The notes beneath the pieces are model-generated. The model saw only the letters and a program-made list of their open reading frames with translations. It ran no database searches and had not been told where the DNA came from. Made by a program: the position numbers and the translations under genes. This document shows, one piece after another, positions 48,201-57,247 of a stretch of DNA of 64,000 bases (within the stretch, counting starts at the first letter, position 1; every line of letters begins with the position of its first letter). This stretch comes from Puniceicoccaceae bacterium 5H (lineage in GTDB: Bacteria; Verrucomicrobiota; Verrucomicrobiia; Opitutales; Oceanipulchritudinaceae): assembly GCA_009772895.1 (NCBI GenBank), contig WOUP01000001.1, positions 62,001 through 126,000 on the forward strand, given 5' to 3'.

Positions 48201-48227
48201 TAAAATTACCGGTGAAATAACCGACTA
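48201..48227 (+). promoter_or_regulatory. Weak sigma-28-like element upstream of a hybrid kinase
   Basis: TAAAATTA, an 11-bp gap, ACCGACTA. The -35 side matches 6 of 8 and the spacing is exact, but the -10 box only partly matches. It ends 11 bases before the ATG at 48238. Confidence 0.25.
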
Positions 48228-48237
48228 ATAGTAGTTG

Positions 48238-50712
48238 ATGTTAACCGCAGTACAGGAGCTCTCGCAGAAGTTGGCCCGGGGAGAAGGCGGGCATATCGTC
48301 ACCTCCTGTAACAGGCTTGTTTCGCGTGCCTTGGAACTGACGCAGACCGATTGGGTCGCCGTGGTGCACTTCAGCTCCGCAAGCGGTAACATCCATTGGG
48401 TGACGGTCGCCAATCAGGATCACCCCGCCGGCTATGTGCCAGCTGCGGATGACGCGAATCCGGATCTTTCGCCCGACTGGTTTCAGTTGCCCATTGTGCT
48501 GCCCAAAGGCATCTGGGGCTATCTGGTCGTACCGACTCTGGCCTCGGTGGAAGAAACCTACACTTGGCAAAACCAGCTCGCATCTTTGGTGTGGGATCTT
48601 GCCCAGCGCCTGGCCTCGGCTCAGCCGCCGGTGATTGAAGAGGCGCTCGTTCAGCAACTGCGCGAAGGCCTGGATTGCCAGGCAGACGAGATCAAGCCTT
48701 CGCCCAGCTTCTGGGAGATCACGGAACACCTTTTGAACAGCCAGGGCGGTGCGCTACTCTACCAGGACAATCAGGAGACGCACGGCGACACCCCCTCGGA
48801 GGGACAACGTCTCGAGTTGCTGCAATTGCTGCGGGAATATAATACCGGCCTGGAGCCACTGATGTTGCCGGGGGAACCCCGTTTCGATCAGTGGAGCGGC
48901 ACCAGAGAATGGTCTGTGGCCGCAGTGCCTTTCGAATCCGAAGAAGGGTCTTACTTCCTCTTTTTCAGGCGCCGCGAGGTCGGCGACTGGTCGCACCACG
49001 AGCGGTTGACAGCCGGGGTGCTGCAACGGGTGATCCTGCAGGCGCTGCAACAGCGCAACCGAGCCCAGAAGCGCATCTTTTGGGAGTCCACCCAGCGCAT
49101 GGTTGAAGAGCTGCGGCAGCTCTCGGTGGTGGCTTCACGCACGACTTGCGGCGTTTTCATCGCCGACCGGCATGGGCATCTCAACTGGGCCAACGAAGCT
49201 CTCCTGGGCATGGTCTCGGTGTCGCTCGAGCAATTGCTAGGCAAGGATCCGCTCCAGATTCTGGAGGGCTCGGAAGGCTTGCTGACCTCCCTTTCCGGCA
49301 ACGACAAACGCTATCAACGCGAATGTCGGCTGCGCCAGGTAACCGACGGTCTGGAGCGTTGGGTCAGTGTCGAAATCACGCCACTGGGTGGGCGCGAGGG
49401 GCACCATGGCTACATCGGCATCATCACCGATGTAACGCAGTTGAAGCTGGCGGAGGCGGAGCTGAATCGCAAAAACGCCAAACTGGAGGAGGCCAATGCC
49501 GAACTGCGGGTCTCGCTCGAGCGCGCGCAGGAGCTGCAACGTCTGGCCGACCAGGCCGCCCAGGCCAAAACCGACTTCCTCGCGGTCATGAGCCACGAAA
49601 TCCGGACGCCGCTCAACGGTATCTCCGGCATGGCTTCGCTCCTGCAAGGCAGCGGCATGGACAAGGAGCAGCAGGAGTGCGTGAGCATCATCCAGAGCTG
49701 TAGCCAGACGCTGACCGAGATCATTTCCAACATCCTCGACTTCATCAAACTCGAGAGCGGCCGTGGCTTCTTCCACGAAAGCGCTTTCGGGCTGGAAGAA
49801 CTGGTGCGTGGCGCTATGCAAACCGTTGAGGCACAGGCACGACAGAAGGGCCTGAGTCTGGTCGCGGCGGTGGAACCCTCTCTGCCCCAAGTCTTCTGTG
49901 GTGACATCGTGCGACTCAAGCAAGTGTTGGTAAACCTGCTGGGCAACGCGGTGAAGTTCACCGAAGAGGGGGAAGTGCGGCTCAAGATTACGGGCCAGCA
50001 GACCGGGGGCGGCGTCTATCGTCTTCGTCTGGTCGTGCGCGATACGGGGATCGGAATCGACCCGGGCAAGCGCAATCAGCTCTTCAAGGTTTTCAGCCAA
50101 CTCGACAGCTCCACGACGCGCCGCTACGGTGGGACCGGCTTGGGGCTCGCGATCTGCAAGCGCGTCGTGGACGCCATGGGAGGCGAAATCGGCCTGAATC
50201 CCGACTGCCGTCACGGCTCCGAATTTTTTGTCGAACTGGATCTGGCGAGTCAGGAACTGGCCGAAAACCGAGTGGGCCAACGCATGCAGATCATGCCTGA
50301 AGCCGACTTTGAGGAAAAGCTGGCCGTGTTGGTGGTCGACGACGACCGGATCAACCAGCGGGTTGCTTCCCACATCCTCAAGCGTTACAACCTGACGGCC
50401 GACGTGGCGGATCGAGGTGAAGTGGCGCTACAGATGGTGGCGGAGCGAGATTACGACGTGATCTTTATGGACATGCAGATGCCGGGCATCGACGGGTTGG
50501 AAACGACCCGCCGCATCCGGAGCCGAGAGGGGCATCAGCCGTGGATTGTCGCATTGACCGCCAATACGCTGGGGCAGGTGCGCGGAGAGGCCAAGGATGC
50601 CGGCATGAACGATTTCCTCACCAAGCCTGTTTATGCGAGCCATCTCCTGGAAGCCTTGCGCAAATATCAGGAAGACAGCCCCGCCGCCGACACGATGGCG
50701 ACGGCCGGGTAG
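48238..50712 (+). CDS. Hybrid sensor histidine kinase (GAF-like, PAS, HK, REC)
   Basis: An 824-residue soluble hybrid kinase. The N-terminal 280 residues hold two GAF-like regions (AVVHFSSASGNIHWVTVANQ and WSVAAVPFESEEGSYFLFFR). A PAS domain spans about 300-410 (GVFIADRHGHLNWANEALLG). The kinase His is in FLAVMSHEIRTPLNGISGMA, followed by N (LVNLLGNAVKFTEEG), G1 (VRDTGIGIDPGK) and G2 (YGGTGLGLAICKR). The C-terminal receiver (about 695-815) has acceptor Asp in VIFMDMQMPGIDG. The signal is unknown. It follows the flagellar operon, and converges with the minus-strand regulator at 50722. Confidence 0.88.
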   Translation: MLTAVQELSQKLARGEGGHIVTSCNRLVSRALELTQTDWVAVVHFSSASGNIHWVTVANQDHPAGYVPAADDANPDLSPDWFQLPIVLPKGIWGYLVVPTLASVEETYTWQNQLASLVWDLAQRLASAQPPVIEEALVQQLREGLDCQADEIKPSPSFWEITEHLLNSQGGALLYQDNQETHGDTPSEGQRLELLQLLREYNTGLEPLMLPGEPRFDQWSGTREWSVAAVPFESEEGSYFLFFRRREVGDWSHHERLTAGVLQRVILQALQQRNRAQKRIFWESTQRMVEELRQLSVVASRTTCGVFIADRHGHLNWANEALLGMVSVSLEQLLGKDPLQILEGSEGLLTSLSGNDKRYQRECRLRQVTDGLERWVSVEITPLGGREGHHGYIGIITDVTQLKLAEAELNRKNAKLEEANAELRVSLERAQELQRLADQAAQAKTDFLAVMSHEIRTPLNGISGMASLLQGSGMDKEQQECVSIIQSCSQTLTEIISNILDFIKLESGRGFFHESAFGLEELVRGAMQTVEAQARQKGLSLVAAVEPSLPQVFCGDIVRLKQVLVNLLGNAVKFTEEGEVRLKITGQQTGGGVYRLRLVVRDTGIGIDPGKRNQLFKVFSQLDSSTTRRYGGTGLGLAICKRVVDAMGGEIGLNPDCRHGSEFFVELDLASQELAENRVGQRMQIMPEADFEEKLAVLVVDDDRINQRVASHILKRYNLTADVADRGEVALQMVAERDYDVIFMDMQMPGIDGLETTRRIRSREGHQPWIVALTANTLGQVRGEAKDAGMNDFLTKPVYASHLLEALRKYQEDSPAADTMATAG

Positions 50713-50721
50713 ACGATACGC

Positions 50722-52110
50722 CTAGCAATCGGCGGTCTGGGCTCGCTTCAGCTTGTTGTAGATACTCTTTTCGCTGATGCCCAGGACCCGTGCCGCCTGC
50801 GCCTTGTTCCCGCCGCAGCGCACCAGCGTTTGCTCGATCGCGAGCGCTTCTACCTCGCGCAGCGTCCGGCCTGCCAACAGATCCTGACCCCAGGTAACCT
50901 CCGCGGCTGCCGTCGGCGAATGGGCCGCTCCGCGCAGTTCTCGGGGCAGTTGGTCGACTCCAATGAGCTCGCCCGGATCGTTGAACGTCGCCAGGCGCTC
51001 CATCATGTTTTCCAACTCGCGCACATTGCCTGGCCAGTCATATGCCCGGATGGCATCCAGAGCGCTAGGGCTAAAGTAGTCGTGGATGTTGTCGTCGCGT
51101 TTATAGCAACGGTTGAGGAAACGCTCTGCCAGGCCCGGCAAATCTTCCCGCCGCTCCCGCAATGCAGGCACCTCGACCGGCAAGACATTCACGCGGTAGT
51201 ACAAGTCCTCGCGGAAGTTGCCGGCGTGCACCATTTTGAGCAAATCCCGGTTGGTCGCAGCAATTACGCGGATATCGACTTCGACCGGTTGGGAGCCACC
51301 GACGCGGTAGAAAAAGCGGTCCTGCAGGAAGTTCAACAGCTTGGCTTGCAAGTCCAGCGGCATCTCGCCCAACTCGTCGAGGAACAAGGTCCCCCCGGCC
51401 GCCATTTCCGCCTTGCCGATACGTTTGTTGATCGCGCCGGAGAATGCGCCTTTTTCGTGCCCGAATAACTCCGATTCGATCAGGTCGCGAGGAATGGCCG
51501 GACAGCTGACCGTGATCAAGGGAGCGTGAGCACGTGGGCTGATGCTATGGATATAGCGGGCCATGACGCCCTTGCCGGTGCCACTTTCACCCGTCAGGAG
51601 CACCGTGTTATCGCTCTGGGCGATGCGCGGTACTTTGTCCAGGATGTTGCGCATAATGCGGCTTGATGCGACCAGATCCGGCCGGTGGGAAGGTCCTGCC
51701 ACGCTCGCCCGCAAGTCGCGGTTTTCCTGGTTCAGGTGGTAGACGCGTTGGGCCTGCCGGACAGAGTGGATCAGTTCCACCGGGTCGAATGGCTTCGTCA
51801 GGTATTCGAAGGCGCCTTCTTTCAGGGCGTTGACGGCCGAGCGTGCCTCATTGAGCGACGTCAGCAGGATCACCTCGGTGTTCGGAAATTGTTTCTTGAT
51901 CTCACGCAGCAGTTCGAGCCCGTTGATGCCGGGCATATCCAGGTCCGTCACCACGACTTCGATATCGGGATGCATGGCGGCAAGCAAGTCGTTGCCGTTT
52001 TCGAAGCCGCGAGCCGTGACGTTACCCCCGCGTAGTTGATAATCGATCAACAAGCGTGCCTGAGGGTCGTCTTCGGCAAAATACAGGTAAGGCTGAGCCG
52101 CACGCGTCAT
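50722..52110 (-). CDS. NtrC-family regulator with a GAFSGA loop
   Basis: A 462-residue protein with receiver (YFAEDD, acceptor Asp in VVVTDLDMPGING), AAA+ (Walker A GESGTGKG, Walker B GGTLFLDELGEMP, arginine region) and Fis-type HTH (GNKAQAARVLGISEKSIYNK). The sigma-54 contact loop reads GAFSGA rather than GAFTGA. Ser for Thr occurs in some active regulators, but can weaken sigma-54 contact. It is last in a three-gene operon after two kinases; the start overlaps the REC-kinase stop by 4 bases. Confidence 0.88.
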   Translation of the reverse strand: MTRAAQPYLYFAEDDPQARLLIDYQLRGGNVTARGFENGNDLLAAMHPDIEVVVTDLDMPGINGLELLREIKKQFPNTEVILLTSLNEARSAVNALKEGAFEYLTKPFDPVELIHSVRQAQRVYHLNQENRDLRASVAGPSHRPDLVASSRIMRNILDKVPRIAQSDNTVLLTGESGTGKGVMARYIHSISPRAHAPLITVSCPAIPRDLIESELFGHEKGAFSGAINKRIGKAEMAAGGTLFLDELGEMPLDLQAKLLNFLQDRFFYRVGGSQPVEVDIRVIAATNRDLLKMVHAGNFREDLYYRVNVLPVEVPALRERREDLPGLAERFLNRCYKRDDNIHDYFSPSALDAIRAYDWPGNVRELENMMERLATFNDPGELIGVDQLPRELRGAAHSPTAAAEVTWGQDLLAGRTLREVEALAIEQTLVRCGGNKAQAARVLGISEKSIYNKLKRAQTADC

Positions 52111-53261
52111 GGGGTGGGGGAAAAGTTGGCGGATGGAAGTAGAAAGTAAAAGCGGGTGCCGCCTTGGGGGGTGGCGGGTTCCACGCCGACGCTGCCCCCG
52201 AGCTTTTCGATGATGCGTTTTACGATGGAGAGGCCGAGGCCGTGGCCTTGGGCCCTGACGCGTTCCAGGCGCTGGAAAGGCTTGAACAGGCGGTCTTGCA
52301 TCTCGGCATTGACGCCCGGCCCATTGTCTTCGATGGCGTAGTAAACTGTTTGCTCGTGCCGTTGCTCTGCCACGATGCGGATGTGGGGAGGGTTGCCGCC
52401 ATACTTGACCGCATTGCTGATGAAGTTGACCCATACTTCCTCGAGCCAGGGCCCGTAGCCGGTGCAGAGCGGCCAGCTTTGGGGCAGCTCGAACTCTGCT
52501 TGAGAATTTTCGACGGTGGAAGCGAGGCGACGCATGGCTTCATCAAAGCAAGCCTTCATCGGGACGGGCTGGACCGGGACATCTTCATCGCGGACGCTGG
52601 CTAGCAGGAGTAACTCGTTGATGATGTTGCTCATCCGGATCGAAGACTGGTAGATGATGCCGCAGAAGTCCTGCAGCTTTTCCATCGGCATCTTTTGGGC
52701 ATCGCGCTCCAGGATCTGGGCAAAGCCGCTCATGTTGTTCAACGGCCCCTTTAGATCGTGTGCGACGGTGTGGGCGTAGGCATCGAGGTCGGATATCGCC
52801 TGGTTTTTGGCTTCGACTTCGTGCTGCAAGTCCAGTTGTAGCTGGCGCAAGGTCAGGTGGGTACGCAGGCGGGCCAAGACTTCCTCGGCATCAAGTGGCT
52901 TGGTGATGTAGTCGACGGCACCCATCTGGAAGCCCCGGACCTTGTTCGTCGTTTCATCCAGTGCCGTCATGAAGATGACCGGAATATCGCGGGTCTGCGG
53001 ATCGGCTTTCAGCTGCTCGCAGGTTTCAAACCCGGAGATCCCCGGCATCATGATATCGAGCAGGATGATGTCGGGGCGGCGGAATTGGACCCGTTTCAAG
53101 GCGCTGCTACCGCTTTCGGCGATGATTACGTCGTAGCCGTGCGCGCTGAGGAAATCCTCCAGCAGCGCGAGGTTGGTGGGCACGTCGTCGACGATCAGGA
53201 CGGTCTGGGCCTGCGCCTCTATCGGGCTGGCTCGGCGAGGATCTGTTGCAGCAACAGGCAT
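52107..53261 (-). CDS. Receiver-linked histidine kinase
   Basis: A 384-residue kinase with the receiver at the N-terminus (about 18-140; acceptor Asp in IILLDIMMPGISG, K in YITKP), a coiled-coil linker (LRQLQLDLQHEVEAKNQAIS) and HisKA (AYAHTVAHDLKGPLNNMSGF) plus ATPase (VWVNFISNAVKYGG, IEDNGPGVNAEMQ, GHGLGLSIVKR). REC-kinase arrangement suggests a relay or a phosphorylation-gated kinase. It overlaps the upstream hybrid kinase by 43 bases and the downstream sigma-54-type regulator by 4. Confidence 0.88.
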   Translation of the reverse strand: MPVAATDPRRASPIEAQAQTVLIVDDVPTNLALLEDFLSAHGYDVIIAESGSSALKRVQFRRPDIILLDIMMPGISGFETCEQLKADPQTRDIPVIFMTALDETTNKVRGFQMGAVDYITKPLDAEEVLARLRTHLTLRQLQLDLQHEVEAKNQAISDLDAYAHTVAHDLKGPLNNMSGFAQILERDAQKMPMEKLQDFCGIIYQSSIRMSNIINELLLLASVRDEDVPVQPVPMKACFDEAMRRLASTVENSQAEFELPQSWPLCTGYGPWLEEVWVNFISNAVKYGGNPPHIRIVAEQRHEQTVYYAIEDNGPGVNAEMQDRLFKPFQRLERVRAQGHGLGLSIVKRIIEKLGGSVGVEPATPQGGTRFYFLLPSANFSPTP

Positions 53262-55942
53262 AACGCTTCAACTTCGTAGGATTCAGCCATGCGGCGGAGC
53301 TGAGCCAGCGATTGGCTGTTTGCGGGCAGCTCTTTCAAGGTTTCCCGGACCGCACGCATATTGCCGTCATTGGAAAAAGACAGCAGGCGTTCCAGGTATT
53401 CGGGCGGGATGGCAGGTTCTTCGGTTTGGGCGGATGGGGCGTCTTCCGGCTTCATCTCGTCAGCGGCTTGCCACACCCAATCCAGCTCGAGATGGCGGGT
53501 CAGCACGTCCTTTACGTGAGCGAGGTCGAGCGGTTTGCTGAGGAAGGCATTGAAGAGCGCGCTTTGACCAAATTCGGCCAAAGAGCCGGAGGAAAAGGCA
53601 GTCGTGGCGAAAGTCGGGAGGTGCTGCCACTGGGGTTGATTGCGCAGAAATTGGGCGAATTCGACGCCGTCCATCTCTGGCATCGCGATGTCGATGAAGC
53701 AGGCTGCGACCGGCGTTTCCTCCAGACGGCGAATGGCCTCGAGCCCGTTGCTGGCCTCGACTACGTGGAAGTTGAGCTGCTGGAGGAACGTGCACAAGAC
53801 CCGTCGGTTGTGGGAGACATCGTCCGCCACCAGCAGGGTCTTGGTCGCTCCCCGGTAGCCTAGCAAGGTGCAGGAAGGCTGGGTCTGCTCCGGGGTGGAA
53901 GATAAAGTGGATTCATCGAGGGGGATCTCGAACCAGAAGGTCGCGCCGGAACCCAACTGACTGTCGAGCCGTAGCTCGCCCCCCATGGCGCGCACGAGAC
54001 GGCGGCTGATGGCAAGGCCTAGCCCGGTGCCAGTCCCGTGGTAGGTCTGCTCGGGATTGCCCTGGTAAAATTCTTCGAAGATGACCTCCTGTTGGTCGGG
54101 ATGAATGCCCGGACCTGTGTCGGAAACCTGAACGACGAGGCGGGGGCGGTCCGATGTCGCTCGGCAGGAAACCGAGAGCACTACGCGGCCAGATTCGGTG
54201 AATTTCACCGCGTTGCCCAGCAGGTTGATCAGGATCTGGCGCAAGGCCCGGCGATCCAAGAGCACGTTTTCGGGTAGACCTTGCGAGGGCAGTTCCAGGT
54301 CGGCCTGCAAGCCCTTGGCCTGGGCCTTGATACGCAGCATCTCGATCAATTCGGCGAGGAAGGCGCGCAAGTTGAAACTCTGCGGGGAAAGTTCGACCCG
54401 ACCGGCTTCGATCTTGGAAAAGTCCAGCACGTCGTTGATCAGGTCGAGCAGGTGTTCCCCACACTTCTGGATCGTTTCCACCCCCTGTCGGTCACTGCTT
54501 TGCAGCGACTCCTGCCCGAGCAGAATCTGCGAATAGCCCAGGATGCCATTCAAAGGGGTGCGCAGTTCGTGGCTGATGTTCGCCAGAAAGGCGCCCTTGG
54601 CCCGGTTGGCTCGATCGGCTTCCTCGGCCAGGCGCTGCGCCTTCAGGATCTCGCGTTCCAGGCGCTTGTTCAACTGTTCGGCCTCGTTCTTGGCCGTGCG
54701 CAGGTTTTCCTCGGCTTGCGCTTGGGTCGTAGCATCGCGGCAAACACAAAGGATGCCGCCGCCCGGCAGGAGCGTCAGCGAAAAGTCTTCCAGAAACGGC
54801 TCGCCTCCCTGACGGAGGGCGCGGGCACGCCCGTGATAGCGTCGCTCCTGTTGCATGACGGGGAATACTTCCCGCAGAAAGCGTTCCGCCTCCTCTTCGG
54901 AATAGAGAACCGACCAGTCCTGGCCGATCAGGTCTTCTGCGCTGGCGTAGCCGAAGATCACGGCATGAGCCCGGTTCATGTACGTGAACCGGCCCGCAGA
55001 ATCGGTGATCGCGATCCCCTCACTGGAGCTCTCCAGTGCCTGCAGTAACAGGGCTCGCTGGGCCTCGCCCTCCTTGCGGTCGGTAATGTCGAGGCTCGAT
55101 CCTCGGAAGCCCCGGCAACCATGCGCGTCCATCGTCAGCGGAAGCCCGTTGGTCAGGAGCCAGACCACCTTCCCGTTCTTGGAAAGGTAGCGGTGCTCGA
55201 GATCGCGCACGGGTTCCTGATGGAGCAGGGCATCTTCGAAAAATGCCTTTCTCGGGCCGACCTCATCCGCCGGCATGAACTCGAAGCAGAGGTTGCCAAT
55301 CATCTCCTCGGGGCGATAGCCCAGGATATCCCGGACTTTTTCGGAGACGTAGGTGATGTAGCCGAGCTCGTCGAGGTCCCAGATGAATTCACCCGAGGCC
55401 TCGGACAGGTCCTGCAGGCGTCGCTGGCTCTGCCGTAGTGCCTCGTGGGTGCGCCGCCGTTCCGTGACATCCGTCTGGATCGCGATAAAGTAGAGGAGCT
55501 CCCCGTCGTCGTTGAAAACCGGATCGGCGTCGATCTCCATCCAGAATCGGCGGCCATCCTTGGCATAGCTGACGATCTCGGTTTGAAACCCGCGCTGGTG
55601 CTGGACGCATTCCTGCATGTAGGCGGCGACCTGGCCGTCGGTATCGGGGCCGGTAAAGAGGGCTCCGGGATACTTGCCCACCATCTCTTGCAGATGGTAG
55701 CCGCTCAGCTCCTCGAAGGCCTTGTTGGTCCAGGCAATGCGCCCCTCCGGGTCCGTCACTACGATGCCCGAGGATGTCTTGCTGACGATCATCGAGTATA
55801 GCTTCAACTGTCGCTGCATTGCCTCGTCGGCTTCCACGAAACGTGAGCAAAACTCCCGGCGTGACAGCTCCTGTTCGAGGTGCTGACACCGAGCCTTTTG
55901 TTGCTCGAGTTCCTGCTGTAGCCTGTGTTTGCCGAATGCCAT
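53219..55942 (-). CDS. Hybrid histidine kinase with three PAS domains
   Basis: A 907-residue soluble hybrid kinase. A coiled coil opens it, followed by three PAS/PAC units (GIVVTDPEGRIAWTNKAFEE; EFIWDLDELGYITYVSEKVR; GIAITDSAGRFTYMNRAHAV), HisKA (FLANISHELRTPLNGILGYS), ATPase (LINLLGNAVKFTESG; VSDTGPGIHPDQQ; GTGTGLGLAISRR) and a receiver (acceptor Asp in AACFIDIAMPEMDG). The final 65 helical residues resemble a tail seen after some hybrid-kinase receivers. First gene of the minus-strand kinase-kinase-regulator operon. Confidence 0.9.
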   Translation of the reverse strand: MAFGKHRLQQELEQQKARCQHLEQELSRREFCSRFVEADEAMQRQLKLYSMIVSKTSSGIVVTDPEGRIAWTNKAFEELSGYHLQEMVGKYPGALFTGPDTDGQVAAYMQECVQHQRGFQTEIVSYAKDGRRFWMEIDADPVFNDDGELLYFIAIQTDVTERRRTHEALRQSQRRLQDLSEASGEFIWDLDELGYITYVSEKVRDILGYRPEEMIGNLCFEFMPADEVGPRKAFFEDALLHQEPVRDLEHRYLSKNGKVVWLLTNGLPLTMDAHGCRGFRGSSLDITDRKEGEAQRALLLQALESSSEGIAITDSAGRFTYMNRAHAVIFGYASAEDLIGQDWSVLYSEEEAERFLREVFPVMQQERRYHGRARALRQGGEPFLEDFSLTLLPGGGILCVCRDATTQAQAEENLRTAKNEAEQLNKRLEREILKAQRLAEEADRANRAKGAFLANISHELRTPLNGILGYSQILLGQESLQSSDRQGVETIQKCGEHLLDLINDVLDFSKIEAGRVELSPQSFNLRAFLAELIEMLRIKAQAKGLQADLELPSQGLPENVLLDRRALRQILINLLGNAVKFTESGRVVLSVSCRATSDRPRLVVQVSDTGPGIHPDQQEVIFEEFYQGNPEQTYHGTGTGLGLAISRRLVRAMGGELRLDSQLGSGATFWFEIPLDESTLSSTPEQTQPSCTLLGYRGATKTLLVADDVSHNRRVLCTFLQQLNFHVVEASNGLEAIRRLEETPVAACFIDIAMPEMDGVEFAQFLRNQPQWQHLPTFATTAFSSGSLAEFGQSALFNAFLSKPLDLAHVKDVLTRHLELDWVWQAADEMKPEDAPSAQTEEPAIPPEYLERLLSFSNDGNMRAVRETLKELPANSQSLAQLRRMAESYEVEALCLLLQQILAEPAR

Positions 55943-55952
55943 CTGCGTTTAC

Positions 55953-55979
55953 TATACGACAGGTTGATCCAACGCTTTA
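55953..55979 (-). promoter_or_regulatory. Weak sigma-28-like element upstream of the PAS hybrid kinase
   Basis: Minus strand: TAAAGCGT, an 11-bp gap, GTCGTATA. The -35 box is good (TAAAG), the -10 is poor. It ends 11 bases before the ATG at 55942, the same near-leaderless layout as cheR and the REC-HPt gene. Confidence 0.2.
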
Positions 55980-56032
55980 TCGCAGGGGAGTCCCTAGATG
56001 CTAAATCCGTGATAAAAAACAGTAAAGGTGGC

Positions 56033-56059
56033 TAAACTACTTATCTACCGGGTCGATAT
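56033..56059 (+). promoter_or_regulatory. Candidate sigma-28 promoter of the DegT-type aminotransferase
   Basis: TAAACTAC, an 11-bp gap, GTCGATAT: TAAA-N15-GTCGATAT has exact consensus spacing, and the -10 box differs by one base from the cheW/cheX/fliA boxes. The predicted start is about 31 bases before the ATG at 56097, which has a GAAGG Shine-Dalgarno-like stretch. Confidence 0.5.
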
Positions 56060-56096
56060 ACCTAGGTGTGAAGCGGGAGACAAAGAAGGTCTTACC

Positions 56097-57218
56097 ATGC
56101 ACCCATCCGAACCGGTATATGTCACCAAGCCTTTTCTGCCTCCCCGGGAAGCCTATGAGCGCTACCTTCCGGGAATTTGGGAGCGCCAATACCTGACGAA
56201 TCAAGGGCCGCTGGCCCTGGAGTTCGAGCGGGGGCTTTCCAGCTACCTGAATGTCGCGCACCTGCGCTGGGTCGCCAACGGTACGATGGCCCTGCAATTG
56301 GCTTTGCGCGCACTGGAGGTGAAGGGCGAAGTCGTGACCACGCCCTTTACCCATATCGCGACGACTTCCGCTATTGTGGCCGAGGGATGTACGCCGCGCT
56401 ACGCAGATGTGGATGCGGTGACGTTCAACCTCGATCCCGCGCAGGTCGAAGCTGCCATTACCTCCCAGACGCGAGCGATCGTGGCGACGCACGTCTTCGG
56501 TAATCCCTGCGACATCGTGGCGCTTGAAGCCATTGCCCGTCGTCGTGGCATCAAGCTGATATTCGATGCTGCCCACTGCTTTGGCGTCCAGTGGCAAGGG
56601 CGCTCGGTGCTGGAATGCGGCGATGCGTCGATCCTCAGCCTGCATGCGACCAAGCTGTTTCATTCTACCGAAGGTGGGGCCGTCGTCCTCCGCGATGAAG
56701 CAGCGGCCAAGCGGGTGGATCAGCATCGTAACTTCGGCATGGAGCAAGGCGACCTGACGGAGCTGATCGGCGTCAACGGCAAGAATAGCGAGCTGCATGC
56801 GGCGATGGGCCTGGCGAACCTGCCATTTGCAGACGAAATCCTCGAGCGCCGTCGTCAGCAGCATGTGCGCTACACCAGCTTGCTGGAAGACGCCAAAGGC
56901 CTGCAATTCCAGGGGCTCTCCATCCAGAGCGGCTACAATCACGCCTATTTTCCCGTGCTGCTGCCCAGCGAAGCGGCGGTCGAAACGCTGCTTTCGCGCC
57001 TGGCCAAACAGTTCATCTACCCGCGTCGCTATTTCTCGCCCTCTTTGTCGGAGCAATACCCGCAATACAACGCGCACCCGTGCCCGATTTCAGAAGATCT
57101 CGCGCACCGGATCGTGTGTCTGCCGCTCTACCACACCATGGAGGAGGCCGTGCAGGTGGCGATTGTCGAGGAAATGCGGGAGATGCTCAGCAATTGGACG
57201 AGTGCCCAGGTCGCCTGA
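56097..57218 (+). CDS. DegT/DnrJ/EryC1 family sugar aminotransferase
   Basis: A 373-residue PLP-dependent aminotransferase acting on nucleotide keto-sugars. The fold-type I motifs are clear: VANGTMALQLALRALEV near the phosphate site, VTTPFTHIATTSAIV, FDAAHCFGV (Asp157 for the PLP nitrogen) and the Schiff-base Lys186 in SLHATKLFHSTEGGAVV. The product would be an amino sugar for a surface glycan or flagellin decoration. An upstream in-frame GTG (56028) is rejected because the promoter-like element lies there. It faces the GT2 gene tail-to-tail. Confidence 0.9.
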   Translation: MHPSEPVYVTKPFLPPREAYERYLPGIWERQYLTNQGPLALEFERGLSSYLNVAHLRWVANGTMALQLALRALEVKGEVVTTPFTHIATTSAIVAEGCTPRYADVDAVTFNLDPAQVEAAITSQTRAIVATHVFGNPCDIVALEAIARRRGIKLIFDAAHCFGVQWQGRSVLECGDASILSLHATKLFHSTEGGAVVLRDEAAAKRVDQHRNFGMEQGDLTELIGVNGKNSELHAAMGLANLPFADEILERRRQQHVRYTSLLEDAKGLQFQGLSIQSGYNHAYFPVLLPSEAAVETLLSRLAKQFIYPRRYFSPSLSEQYPQYNAHPCPISEDLAHRIVCLPLYHTMEEAVQVAIVEEMREMLSNWTSAQVA

Positions 57219-57247
57219 GCTTCGGGCGACTCCCGCCGTTGCTCCGA

